From Cyanosarcina radialis HA8281-LM2 (GTDB lineage Bacteria; Cyanobacteriota; Cyanobacteriia; Cyanobacteriales; CCAP-1448), in the NCBI GenBank assembly GCA_019359615.1, contig JAHHHA010000001.1, positions 310,001 to 374,000 on the forward strand: a stretch of DNA of 64,000 nt, given 5' to 3'. The notes under the pieces are model-generated. The model did not search any database, had not been told where the DNA came from, and saw only the letters and a program-made list of their open reading frames with translations. A program made the position numbers and the translations under genes. How positions within the stretch are numbered: position 1 is the first letter of the stretch; each line of letters begins with the position of its first letter. Positions 1 to 8,774 of the stretch are shown one piece after another.

Positions 1-309
1 ATCGATGTCAAAATTCCCGAAAAAGTCAACGTCGGTCAAACTTATAACTTTGATGTCATCGTTAAAGAACCCCTGCAAGATGATGTTCTTCTTGGAGCCG
101 CGATGGAAGAACAAGTCAGAGGTAACGCCTACGTTCAACCTGGGGTTTACAAACTCGATGCGTTGCCCGCTGGCGGACTGTTTAAGCTGGGCAAAGCTCC
201 CAATAAAGCCGGAAATTACTGGATTTCGGCGATCGTCATCCGGGCTGATGGCATGGTAATGGTGACGCGCCGCTTGCAAGTAGTTGGCAACCGTGCTAAA
301 CCCCTTTAG
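1..309 (+). CDS. C-terminal fragment of an unknown protein (cut by window edge)
   Basis: An open frame enters from the left edge and gives 102 residues before the TAG at 307-309, so the start lies outside the window. The fragment alternates short hydrophobic strands with Gly/Asn turns and reads like a beta-sandwich, including a stretch near its start resembling the 'KVNVGQTYNFDVIVKEPL' type of bacterial surface or periplasmic domain. No catalytic motif is visible. I do not recognise the family. The next gene starts 260 bases downstream on the same strand, beyond short repeats, so an operon is not suggested. Confidence 0.6.
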   Translation: MDVKIPEKVNVGQTYNFDVIVKEPLQDDVLLGAAMEEQVRGNAYVQPGVYKLDALPAGGLFKLGKAPNKAGNYWISAIVIRADGMVMVTRRLQVVGNRAKPL

Positions 310-569
310 GTAGAGAGGGAAGAGAGGGGAGAGGGGGAAACAGAGGAGAATTTTAACTTCTGACTTCTGACTTCTGACTTCTGACTTCTGCACTCTTCCC
401 TCTGCCTTAGATATACTTAATTCAAAGTCAGAAAATCTGTCTGAGGACTTCTTATTTTCTATTTTACAAAAATTATCCAGCGAGAGTAATAAAAATTGTA
501 GTCATAAAGCTCGATCGCTAGCACTAGAAATTGCTAAAAGATTAGTTTCCATCCAATGAGGAATCGATC
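310..569. repeat. Spacer with ACTTCTG heptamer repeat
   Basis: The spacer starts with a purine-rich GAGAGGGGA-type stretch (about 311-350). About five direct copies of a 7-base unit (TGACTTC) follow at 355-390. The remainder up to the next gene is AT-rich with no convincing ORF. A Shine-Dalgarno-like GAGG lies just before the GTG at 570. Confidence 0.6.
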
Positions 570-1631
570 GTGGTTAAGGTTGGAATATATGGTGCTTCCA
601 GCTACATAGGGCGAGAGGTTTCACGAATTTTGCTCGAACATCCTCAAGTCGAGATTCTCTGGACGCTCGATAGCAATAAAAACTCAAACCAAAATTTTCA
701 TCCACATCCAGCTAGCTCTGATAGCGGCAATATTGACTTAGGAGAAGTCGCCGCCTGCGATGTCGTATTTTTAGCTTTGCCTTCAGGTGGAGCCATGAAT
801 GTAGCGCAATTTCTATTAACAAATGGGGTTAAAATTATCGATTTGGGTACAGATTTTCGCCTCAAAAATCGGCTTAATTGGGAGCGATCGCACGGTCAAA
901 CCCATTGGTGCTGGCATCTGACAGAAAGAGTCATTTATGGCATTCCAGAATTACACAGAAACGAGATAAAAAAAAGCAAGTTTATTGCTAATCCGGGTGG
1001 CTTTGCTTCAGCTTCAATATTAAGCTTATCGCCATTAATTAAAGCTGACTTAGTAGAGCCAGATAAAATTGTGGTTTATGGTTTATCTGGCACGAGCAAT
1101 ATCGGTAATGAAATCGATGTTAGCCATACCCATCATCCAGAACCTCGAACTAAAGCGGCCGATCGCCGCGAGATCGATCTTCTTGACACTTACGAAATTG
1201 AAGAGCAATTGAGTTCCTTAAGCGATCGCGAGAAAGTATCTGTAAGTTTAACTCCAATTTACGTACCGATTAATCGAGGAATTTTAGCGATCTCTCACTG
1301 CTTTTTGAAGTCTAAAATTCCCCGGCAAGATCTCACTCATTTATATATGGATTTCTTTAAAAACGAATATTTTATCAAATTTCTTTATCTGCCTAAAGAG
1401 TCGAAAAATACCTGGCAATATTTGCCATATTCTTGGATATCGGCTGTCGCTAAAACCAACTTCTGCTATGTGAGTTTCGATCTAGACGAAAACCGCGATC
1501 GAATTACTGTTTTTAGCGTCTTAGATAGTTTAGGTAAAGGCAGCGCCCAATTAGCCGTGCAAAATTTCAATATCTTATTTGAATTAGAAGAAAGCTTAGG
1601 ATTGCCTCGATCGGGATTCGCTCCATATTAG
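570..1631 (+). CDS. argC: ArgC-like N-acetyl-gamma-glutamyl-phosphate reductase paralogue without catalytic Cys
   Basis: The 353 residues match ArgC in length and order. An N-terminal dinucleotide-binding segment begins VGIYGASSYIGRE. The mid-protein active-site loop reads NPGG at residues 141-144, and the C-terminal half keeps TPIYVPINRGILA. ArgC reduces N-acetylglutamyl phosphate in arginine synthesis through a thioester on the Cys of its NPGC motif. Here that Cys is Gly144, and the usual His-containing HRHTPEIEQ segment has become DTYEIEEQ. The dehydrogenase fold seems kept, but normal chemistry is unlikely. Start is GTG with GAGG about eight bases upstream. The frame is intact, so this is a diverged paralogue rather than an obvious pseudogene. 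Its present substrate is unknown. Confidence 0.8.
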   Translation: MVKVGIYGASSYIGREVSRILLEHPQVEILWTLDSNKNSNQNFHPHPASSDSGNIDLGEVAACDVVFLALPSGGAMNVAQFLLTNGVKIIDLGTDFRLKNRLNWERSHGQTHWCWHLTERVIYGIPELHRNEIKKSKFIANPGGFASASILSLSPLIKADLVEPDKIVVYGLSGTSNIGNEIDVSHTHHPEPRTKAADRREIDLLDTYEIEEQLSSLSDREKVSVSLTPIYVPINRGILAISHCFLKSKIPRQDLTHLYMDFFKNEYFIKFLYLPKESKNTWQYLPYSWISAVAKTNFCYVSFDLDENRDRITVFSVLDSLGKGSAQLAVQNFNILFELEESLGLPRSGFAPY

Positions 1632-1733
1632 ACTTCTTGCAGAAGTCGGGGAAAGGAGTTTGGCTGTAGGTTGGGTTGAGTGACAACGAAACCCAACACC
1701 AGATTTAGCTTTAGTTGAGTTTCTACAAGAAGT

Positions 1734-2219
1734 CTACAGTCTAGTCAAGCTCTCAATATCTAACAAAAATAAAGTCATTGAAGTGTTAGCAGGAAAAACG
1801 ACAGCTACATGGCTGGCAATACCTAAAGCGTTAGCTTGACGGAAAGTTTCTGGTAAGACGCGGATATTAGCAAAGGGAATATCCATCAAAACTGGGACTT
1901 TTTCTACTGGAATACCGTAAAGTTCGCCCCGTTGATTTTGGACGACAATTAAATAGCGAATATTCACAGAGTCATTGGTTTGCTCGCTGGGAAACAATCG
2001 CTTATTAATATCTAAAACAGTAACTTCGCGATCGCCTAAGTGGGTAAGTCCTACCCAACTATCTTGGCTGCCATACAATTGGGGAGACGTGACTACTTTA
2101 TAGACTGGATCGAGTCGGAAAGCACAGTTAAGCGTGCCAACGCTAAAAACAACTGCTTTCAGAGGGCGTGCAGTCGCGGAATTTATGCGTAAATTGGTGG
2201 GAGTAGGTAAAGTATTCAT
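1734..2219 (-). CDS. CheW-domain coupling protein, last gene of the phototaxis operon
   Basis: The 161 residues form a single CheW-like domain: beta strands around residues 20-75 ('GREVTVLDINKRLF'-like core) and a second half with GIPVEKVPVL. CheW proteins couple receptors to the CheA kinase at the membrane array. This gene lies downstream of the large cheA on the same strand, separated by a minisatellite. It is probably the second coupling protein of the operon (the first is at 15365-15922) or a CheW used by another receptor set. No TM segment or phosphorylation site is expected or seen. Confidence 0.8.
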   Translation of the reverse strand: MNTLPTPTNLRINSATARPLKAVVFSVGTLNCAFRLDPVYKVVTSPQLYGSQDSWVGLTHLGDREVTVLDINKRLFPSEQTNDSVNIRYLIVVQNQRGELYGIPVEKVPVLMDIPFANIRVLPETFRQANALGIASHVAVVFPANTSMTLFLLDIESLTRL

Positions 2220-2223
2220 AAAG

Positions 2224-2437
2224 GAGATGGGGAGATGGGGGGATGGGGAGATGGGGAGATGGGGAGATGGGGAGAGGGGGAGAGGGGGAGATGGGGAGAT
2301 GGGGGGATGGGGAGATGGGGGGATGGGGAGATGGGGAGATGGGGAGATGGGGAAACAAGGGAAATTTTGAACTTCTGCCCTATGCCCTATGCCCTATGCC
2401 CTATGCCCTATGCCCTATGCCCTATGCCCTATGCCCT
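2224..2437. repeat. Two adjacent minisatellites: GGGGAGAT (8-mer) and CCCTATG (7-mer)
   Basis: From about 2224 to 2353 the plus strand is almost entirely GGGGAGAT, with GGGGGGAT and GGGGAGAG variants. From 2378 to 2437 follow about eight copies of CCCTATG. Both fill the gap between cheW and cheA. Open frames over them are artefacts of the periodicity. The same 8-mer recurs near 5960, 8745, 11816, 12144, 45704 and, inside a gene, 60196. Confidence 0.95.
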
Positions 2438-2447
2438 GAACTCCTCG

Positions 2448-5400
2448 TTATGCTGTTTCTTCGATAATTTTCTTGATGGCTCCCAAGAATTCTTGTTCGA
2501 TATAAGGCTTAGTAAAGTAAGCTTTAGCTCCTAAGTGAGCGGCTAGTTTTTGATGTTTGTCGCTGCTGCGGGAGGTCAACATGACTACTGGAATTTTGGA
2601 TATCGTCGGATCTTGACGGCGTTGGCTCAAGAATTCAAAACCGTTCATGTTGGGCATTTCCACGTCAGAAACCACTAAGTTAATGTTGGAATTTTGCTGC
2701 AACTGCTCTAACGCTTCTCTGCCATCTCTGGCTTGTAAAATTCGATATCCAGCTTTTTGCAAAGTCAGGGCTAACGTTTGTCGCAAGGTCAAAGAGTCAT
2801 CGACGATCAAAATTAGAGAAGATTGAGCCACAGCCGCAGGTTTGGCTGCTTCAACCCCAGACGGTAGCTTCAGTTCGGTAGCAGGCGCGATCGCTTGGGG
2901 TTTGCCTCGATCGAGCAGCGTCTCTAGCAAGTTATTGGCATCGATCACGGGTACCAAACTACCATCGCCTAAAATGGAGCAACCGTAAATATAGCTAGGA
3001 GGTGCGATCGAGGCCCCAAAAGGTTTGATTACCAGTTCTTGCTCGGAAATTAATCGATCGACTTCTACCGCAATTAATTGAGTATCTTGACGAATCAATA
3101 GCAGCGGCGGCTCCCATTCTTCCGGCGCAGGCACAGTTGTTAATACTGGGCTGAGAACTGATTCTGGCAAGGGACAACTGTATCTGAGCAATCCAGATAA
3201 AGGATGAACTGGAACTATTTGCTGCTGGTAGTGCAAAAATCTCTGCTGTCCCGAACGTTTGATTTGCTGCGGTTTGGGAATGACGATTTCTTCAATACTG
3301 TCGGATGGCAAAGCATAAGGAGCAGTACCAGACATACACACCAGTAATTTGGCGATCGTCAGCGTTAAAGGAATGCGTAAGGTAAAGATGGTGCCTTCGC
3401 CGACTTCGGAAGCAACTGTAACGCTACCTTTGAGCGATCGCAGTTCCGATCGCACTACGTCTAAACCTACACCTCGACCGGAAAGTTCGCTGATCTGGTC
3501 GGCAGTCGAGAATCCCGGTTGGAATAGCAGTTCGATCGCTTGGTTGCTGGGGGTAACTGCTGCTTGTTCGGGAGTCAGCCAGCCGATCTTCACTGCCTTC
3601 GCCCGAATTTTGTCTGGATCGATTCCTCGGCCGTCATCTCGGACTTCGATTACCGTTTGACTGCCTCGGTGGAAAGCTCTAATTTCGATCGTCGCCCGTT
3701 CTGGTTTCTTTTGCGCTCGGCGATCGTCAGGATATTCGATGCCATGATCGAAGGCGTTGCGAACTAAATGCAGTAAAGGCGAATAGAGTTTTTCTAGAGC
3801 GGCTTTATCGACCAAAACTCCACTACCAGTTAATTTGAGGTCTACTGGTTTTTGGTAGCTCAGCGATAAGTCGCGCAAGATTCTGGGAAAACGGTTCATC
3901 ACTTCCCCAACTGGCAGCATTCGCGACCACATCAAGTCGTCTCTAAGGTTGGCCACCATCCGCCGCTGACCTTCCAGGGTTTCACCAGATTGTCCGGCAA
4001 TCAGGGCTACGTCTCCCACCACTTCTTCTAGCTGAATCATTTCTTCGATCGAGCTTTGCAGTAGGGAATATAGTTCCCCGTAGCTGTCCATTTCTAAAGA
4101 ATCGAATCCAGCGAGCAAGGAGGCTGAGGTGTTAAGAGATGGCTGTAGAGACGCGCCAGGCCGGATCTGAGGATTGCCATTCACTCCCCGGCCGGTGCGA
4201 TATCGATCGGGGGAAACCAGCATCTGGTCGGAAAGATCTCGCAACTGAGCGGTCATTTGCTGGAATTTGGCAAACCGACGCAACAGTTCGCGCACCGTCC
4301 CTTGCAGTTGCTCGTTTTGTAGCGATAAGCTATTCCGGTTGATCGCCAGTTCGCCCACCAAGTTATTCATGCGCTCTAGCCGTTGCATATCGACGCGCAC
4401 GAACAGTTGAGCCGCTGCCTCAGCATTGGCCGTTACGGGTTCAAACTTAACATCTTGGGTAACAGGCTTCTGGCGACCAGTGGTGAGACTAGAAGGAGTC
4501 GGGGTCACATCCAAACTGGTGTCTATAGCCCTAACAATAGCTACATCTTGTTCGATCGGCGATAATTGCTCGAACGATTGTTCGACCGATTTCACTACCT
4601 CCGAAATATTTTCTGGCTGGTCGATTCTTAATACTTCGGGTCCGATATTTGGTGCTGGCGAGGGTGTTATTTGGCTGATGAATGACTGTCCCGCTGCCGA
4701 TAGAGGGGCTGAGATCTCGACATCGTTGAAAATATCGTCTAATGAAGGGGCGGGAGCAGCGATTTCGTTGTTATTTTTTAACTCGATGACAGTAATTTCA
4801 TCTGTGGGTGGAATCAGATCGAAATCGGCATCATCTTGGGATAAAGTTAACTCCCATGGTTGGGCTTCTTCTGGGCTGGGGAATTCGTCTCCAGCCATGC
4901 CAAAAATGTCATCTATAGAAAGATTGCCTGCGTCGATTTCGGCGGCTGGAGATAGATCCCAAGAGAGAGATTCTGTTTGAGTAAAACCGTCTGGCTCCCC
5001 TTGATAGACAGAAGACGAGTTAGCCAGTTCCATTAAGACTGGGGAAGGTGCGCCGCCATGGGTGCGATCGCCGTTAAGCACCTCTTGCCGCGCCATCTGA
5101 AAATCTGCGATCGCCAAGTGAGTAATTTCTATCGCTCGATCTGGATGAGCGTCAATAGCTTCTTCTACCGTTTTGGCGATTTGACTGAATCCGGGTAAAT
5201 TTAATAATTCGCCGATGCCTAAAAATACTTCAGCTTGCGCCCGCAATTCTCCGGTGACTAGATTGTCTTCAGGATTAGCTAAAACCGTTTCTAGGCGCTC
5301 GATTCCTTGGGCGACATCCACCTCAAAGATCGAAGCAGCAATATCTACCCCTAATTCCACAGAACCAGGCAGGTTAGCCGAGCCACCAATCAGATCTCCC

Positions 5401-5798
5401 AAACGGCCTGCTAGTTGAGCGAATACGGGTTCGGCGGCTGCCATGGCCTTTTCGGCATCGATTTTGCCGTAGCTCATTTGCTCCATCAGAGGCAAGCGCA
5501 GGCAGTCGTAAGCTTGTAGTAACAAGCTTTCTAAATCGTTATCGATTACTACTTCTTCGCTAAATAAGGCTTTAAAAACGTCTTCTAAGCTGTGAGCGAT
5601 CGTCTTTAAAGTTTCCAAACCAACACTAGCAGCCCCACCTTTAATCGAGTGAGCCGCTCGCATCATATTGTGAACTTTAGCCGCACTCCGCTCTGTAGAC
5701 AGAGTTAACAGTTCCGATTCAATGACTTGCAAGAGTTCCGGAGCCTCTTGCACGAAAAATATATAAGCTTGGTCGCGAATATCGGTATCGATTTTCAT
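2448..5798 (-). CDS. cheA: Hybrid CheA histidine kinase (HPt-CheA-CheW-REC, PixL/PilL-like)
   Basis: This is the central kinase of the operon, 1116 residues. The N-terminal HPt domain has the phosphorylatable His50 in AHSIKGG. A long acidic/Pro-rich linker runs to about residue 450. The dimerisation helices, then the HATPase domain follow, with an N-box HLVRNAFDHGIE, a DDGRGID box and a G2 box GRGVGLDV. A CheW-like regulatory domain comes next. A C-terminal receiver starts near 995, with the acceptor Asp1045 in VVSDVEMPNMNG and a Lys in FTKP. This architecture matches Synechocystis PixL/Slr0322-type kinases, which control type IV pili rather than flagella. It lies downstream of three receptor genes on the same strand. 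A single HPt domain is visible, unlike the multi-HPt ChpA of Pseudomonas. Confidence 0.95.
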   Translation of the reverse strand: MKIDTDIRDQAYIFFVQEAPELLQVIESELLTLSTERSAAKVHNMMRAAHSIKGGAASVGLETLKTIAHSLEDVFKALFSEEVVIDNDLESLLLQAYDCLRLPLMEQMSYGKIDAEKAMAAAEPVFAQLAGRLGDLIGGSANLPGSVELGVDIAASIFEVDVAQGIERLETVLANPEDNLVTGELRAQAEVFLGIGELLNLPGFSQIAKTVEEAIDAHPDRAIEITHLAIADFQMARQEVLNGDRTHGGAPSPVLMELANSSSVYQGEPDGFTQTESLSWDLSPAAEIDAGNLSIDDIFGMAGDEFPSPEEAQPWELTLSQDDADFDLIPPTDEITVIELKNNNEIAAPAPSLDDIFNDVEISAPLSAAGQSFISQITPSPAPNIGPEVLRIDQPENISEVVKSVEQSFEQLSPIEQDVAIVRAIDTSLDVTPTPSSLTTGRQKPVTQDVKFEPVTANAEAAAQLFVRVDMQRLERMNNLVGELAINRNSLSLQNEQLQGTVRELLRRFAKFQQMTAQLRDLSDQMLVSPDRYRTGRGVNGNPQIRPGASLQPSLNTSASLLAGFDSLEMDSYGELYSLLQSSIEEMIQLEEVVGDVALIAGQSGETLEGQRRMVANLRDDLMWSRMLPVGEVMNRFPRILRDLSLSYQKPVDLKLTGSGVLVDKAALEKLYSPLLHLVRNAFDHGIEYPDDRRAQKKPERATIEIRAFHRGSQTVIEVRDDGRGIDPDKIRAKAVKIGWLTPEQAAVTPSNQAIELLFQPGFSTADQISELSGRGVGLDVVRSELRSLKGSVTVASEVGEGTIFTLRIPLTLTIAKLLVCMSGTAPYALPSDSIEEIVIPKPQQIKRSGQQRFLHYQQQIVPVHPLSGLLRYSCPLPESVLSPVLTTVPAPEEWEPPLLLIRQDTQLIAVEVDRLISEQELVIKPFGASIAPPSYIYGCSILGDGSLVPVIDANNLLETLLDRGKPQAIAPATELKLPSGVEAAKPAAVAQSSLILIVDDSLTLRQTLALTLQKAGYRILQARDGREALEQLQQNSNINLVVSDVEMPNMNGFEFLSQRRQDPTISKIPVVMLTSRSSDKHQKLAAHLGAKAYFTKPYIEQEFLGAIKKIIEETA

Positions 5799-6000
5799 AA
5801 CCTTAAATTAAATAAATAGAAGTTCAGGAGTTCAGGAGTTCAGGAGTTCAGAAGTTCAGGAGTTTAGGAGTTTAGAAGGTAGAGACGTTGCCTGCAACGT
5901 CTGTACAGAAGTTTAGAAGTTGTGGAGTCTTAAGTGAATAATTCCTCCTTGTCTCCCTTGTCTCCCCATCTCCCCATCTCCTCTTAGAATACCCTTAACA
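5799..6000. repeat. Spacer with AGGAGTTC octamer array
   Basis: About seven imperfect copies of an 8-base unit (AGGAGTTC) lie at 5820-5876. A TCTCCCTTG/TCTCCCCA pyrimidine tract follows at about 5944-5985. The latter is the complement of the GGGGAGAT family. Confidence 0.85.
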
Positions 6001-8298
6001 CTAGCTCACCTTAAACTGTTTGGCACTAGTTTGAAGTTCTTCCGCCACCGCGAGTAATTCCTTAAATGAAGATGATACTTGAGAGGCTTCGTTTGAAGTT
6101 CGATCGGCGATCGCGGCTACGTCAGTCATAGTTTGCGTTACCGATTCTGAGGTTTGAGACTGAGCGACGGTGGCTTGAGCGATCGCTTCGACTAATTCGC
6201 TAATTTGACGGCTGACTGCGGTAATTTTGGTCAAATTTTGGCGAGTTTCATCGACTAACTTCGTCCCTGTTGCTACTTGTTGGCTCCCTGCTTCCATTGC
6301 TGCTACCACCTCCTGAGTTTCAGTTTGAATGTTTGCCACCAGAGTTTCAATTTCTGATGTTGCTTGGGCCGATTGCTGGGCTAATGTTCTAACTTCGTCG
6401 GCTAGCACGGCAAATCCGCGACCTTCTTCACCAGCGCGAGCCGCTTCGATCGAAGCTTTCAGCGCTAACAGGTTGGTTTGAGCCGCAAAGGTGCCGATCA
6501 GTTTCACCACTTTAGAAATGCTTTGAGAAGCCTCACCTAACTGCCTCACTTTTTTGGCGGTTTCTGACACGGTTTCTTGAATGGTCAAAATCCCATCCAC
6601 CGTGCGGTTCATGGCGGCATCGCCTGCGGTTACTGTCTCGGTGGCTTCTTTCGCCGCTGCTTCTGCTTTTTCGGCATTGCTAGCCACCTCGCGAATCGAT
6701 TGCGACATTACCTGAATTTGGTTCAGCACGTCTTGAATTTCTTCGTTTTGCCGCAAGGCTTCCGTCGATAGATCTTCAACCGAAACGGCATTGGTACTAG
6801 TAGTGGCTGCCATTTTTTCGGCGGCGACTTGCACTTGAGCCACGATTTTCCGCAAGCTGCCAATGGTAGCGTTGTAAGAGTCAGCGATCGTGCCGATTTC
6901 ATCTTCGGTGACGCTAGCGCGAATCGTCAGGTCGCCTCTACTCACCGCGTCAACTTCCATCAACAACTCAAGCGCCCGTTTCTGAAGCAATTCTCTAGCT
7001 AACTGTTGCTCTTGAGCAGTTTTAGCTTGTTGCTCCATCGCTTCTGCCTGAGATGTTATCTGCTGGCGAGTAGTTTCTTCTTGTTCGACGAGCAAGTTTT
7101 GAATCTGTTCTGCCAGACGGTTAATGTTAGTGCCCAGTTTGCCCAGTTCGTCTTGCCCAGTCAGATCTACGCGAGTTGCCAGTTGGCCGCTGCCCAACTT
7201 TTCCACGGCCTCAGATGCTTGTACTACCGGCCGGATGACGCGATTGGTTAAGTAAGCTGCTATGGCCCCTACTGATAAAGCTGCCAGCGCCGTACCCAGC
7301 ACAAAAGTCAATAGCAGCGATCTTTGGGCCGCAAATGCCTGCTTTGTGGGTTCGGTTAACACCACGCTCCATTTTAAATCTGGCATTGCGCCCACTTTAG
7401 CTAAACGAGTGTATGCCACCAATTGCTCTTGATTTTCAGTGAGAGCGAAGGTAGCATCGCTTTGATTTGCTTTTAATCGAGCAAAATTGGTCAACAAAGA
7501 ATTAGCATTTTGTCCTTCCTTTTTGCCTGATGCCGACAAGATTATTTTATTGTTTGAATCTATTAAGAATATCTCTGAATTCTCGGCAGCTTGTTTCAGG
7601 GTTGGGCGTAATAATTCCACAGGGATTCGCGAACGGACAATAGCACTAATTTTGCCAGTATTACTATCCACAATGGGAGCCGCAGCGAAAATAGAATGTT
7701 TTTTGGTTAAAGCCGAAGCCCTAGCAACAATGGTAGGGCGCTTGGTACCGATTACTTGCTTGAAATAATCTCGCTGACCCAGACCTGTAACTGGTTCTCC
7801 CTCAGATTGCAGAATTGTTTTACCTGTCAGATCGCCGATGGCAATATTGTCATAGTAGCCGTAATATTTCAGATAGTTATCAAGAACTGTTTGTTTCTCT
7901 TTAGCGGTAGCACCTGCTGCGAGATTAGAGTTGCTAAATATTGGCAGACTAGCCATTAAGCTGATATCTGCATATCGTTCGGATAGAAAACTGGCTAGTA
8001 TATTACTAATTAATTGAGTCCTATAGCGTCGCTCTTGTTTGATTTCTTGCACCAATTGTTGGTTGGCAAAATAATAGGCAACTGTTCCAATTCCTACGAC
8101 TGGAACTATACCTAGAGTAATCGCTAAAGCTACAGCTTTAGTTCGCAGGCTCAATCTTTGCCACCAATTCCCAGCTTCTCGTTCTTCGCCTACTTCGAGT
8201 GGATTTAAATTGCCGCTATCTTTGACCCGATCGAGCTTAGAAGGAGTAATAAATTCGTCTATAGATGTAGATCTGTTTGGTTTAGTAGAGTCAATCAT
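6001..8298 (-). CDS. Methyl-accepting chemotaxis protein, Cache-HAMP-MCP, no GAF
   Basis: This receptor has a cytoplasmic N-tail, TM1 (about residues 55-83), an extracytoplasmic Cache-type sensor with a FLIDSNNKIILSASG-like segment, and TM2 (about 326-349). HAMP and a second HAMP-like segment follow, then the coiled-coil MCP signalling domain. It lacks the GAF domain of its two upstream neighbours. The ligand is unknown. I chose the ATG at 8298 because AAGG lies eight bases upstream; a TTG seven codons earlier has no better support. The hairpin tip reads NLLALKASIEAA, with Lys (codon at 6457-6459) where nearly all MCPs have Asn. The product feeds CheA through CheW at the pilus-bearing pole or membrane array. 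Confidence 0.92.
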   Translation of the reverse strand: MIDSTKPNRSTSIDEFITPSKLDRVKDSGNLNPLEVGEEREAGNWWQRLSLRTKAVALAITLGIVPVVGIGTVAYYFANQQLVQEIKQERRYRTQLISNILASFLSERYADISLMASLPIFSNSNLAAGATAKEKQTVLDNYLKYYGYYDNIAIGDLTGKTILQSEGEPVTGLGQRDYFKQVIGTKRPTIVARASALTKKHSIFAAAPIVDSNTGKISAIVRSRIPVELLRPTLKQAAENSEIFLIDSNNKIILSASGKKEGQNANSLLTNFARLKANQSDATFALTENQEQLVAYTRLAKVGAMPDLKWSVVLTEPTKQAFAAQRSLLLTFVLGTALAALSVGAIAAYLTNRVIRPVVQASEAVEKLGSGQLATRVDLTGQDELGKLGTNINRLAEQIQNLLVEQEETTRQQITSQAEAMEQQAKTAQEQQLARELLQKRALELLMEVDAVSRGDLTIRASVTEDEIGTIADSYNATIGSLRKIVAQVQVAAEKMAATTSTNAVSVEDLSTEALRQNEEIQDVLNQIQVMSQSIREVASNAEKAEAAAKEATETVTAGDAAMNRTVDGILTIQETVSETAKKVRQLGEASQSISKVVKLIGTFAAQTNLLALKASIEAARAGEEGRGFAVLADEVRTLAQQSAQATSEIETLVANIQTETQEVVAAMEAGSQQVATGTKLVDETRQNLTKITAVSRQISELVEAIAQATVAQSQTSESVTQTMTDVAAIADRTSNEASQVSSSFKELLAVAEELQTSAKQFKVS

Positions 8299-8367
8299 AG
8301 TTTTTACCTTAATGGCCAATAAAAAAGAGGGCGGGGAGAGCGAAGAGGGCGAAGAGGGCGGGGAGAT

Positions 8368-8718
8368 TTAGTTATTAGACCGGAAGACTTGGTAATGGCA
8401 ATCGCTGCTTTCCTTTACTAGAAGATTCTGGTCAAACATCCAGTTGTCTGGATTTGTCATCATTTTGACTAAATCACTGAGGATTTGATTGTAAGTTCCA
8501 TATAGTTCTCTTTGATACTTACGTTTTCTCCAGGCTTCTGCTAGGTTGGCACAAACAGAACGCGAAGAGCGGCGAATTTGGTCGGTCAAAGCATATTTCT
8601 CTTCTTGGGGAAACTTTTTAGATAATTCAAATATTGTCATCGCTGTCTCAAATGCCAACTGGAATATTTCCAAATCCTCATGAATTTCCAACCTTTTATT
8701 TGCTTCCATATTTCTCAT
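8368..8718 (-). CDS. Four-helix-bundle (23S rRNA IVS-type) protein, central segment deleted
   Basis: The start reads MRNMEANKRLEIHEDLEIF. It continues with helix 1 and helix 2 of the TIGR02436/S23 ribosomal-intervening-sequence family, including IRRSSRSVCANLAEAWRKRKY. It then jumps directly to RELYGTYNQIL, the family's C-terminal helix. The usual third-helix region (the SEAAETQVWL stretch) is absent. The frame is kept. A homologous gene at 11850-12125 has lost exactly the part kept here. ATG at 8718 or 8709 is plausible; an earlier in-frame ATG (8760) is repeat-derived. The function of free-standing members is not established. It sits between two receptor genes of the operon. Confidence 0.7.
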   Translation of the reverse strand: MRNMEANKRLEIHEDLEIFQLAFETAMTIFELSKKFPQEEKYALTDQIRRSSRSVCANLAEAWRKRKYQRELYGTYNQILSDLVKMMTNPDNWMFDQNLLVKESSDCHYQVFRSNN

Positions 8719-8737
8719 ATCTCCATTAAATCCAGTC

Positions 8738-8773
8738 TCCCCATCCCCCCATCTCCCCATCTCCCCATCTCCC
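8738..8773. repeat. GGGGAGAT-family minisatellite (complement)
   Basis: CCCCATCTC units lie between the four-helix-bundle gene and the next receptor. They belong to the same 8-mer family as 2224-2353, in the opposite orientation. Confidence 0.9.
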
Positions 8774-8774
8774 T

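Noticed and set aside
2224-2437. Overlapping open frames (70-100 residues, Gly/Arg/Met or Pro/Ser-rich) on both strands
   Set aside because: They are products of 7- and 8-base tandem repeats and of the ends of cheW/cheA, with no ribosome sites.
8719-8760. Upstream ATG extension of the four-helix-bundle gene (MGRWGDGE...)
   Set aside because: Those residues come from the GGGGAGAT minisatellite; the conserved start is MRNMEANK. The same holds at 12126-12167.
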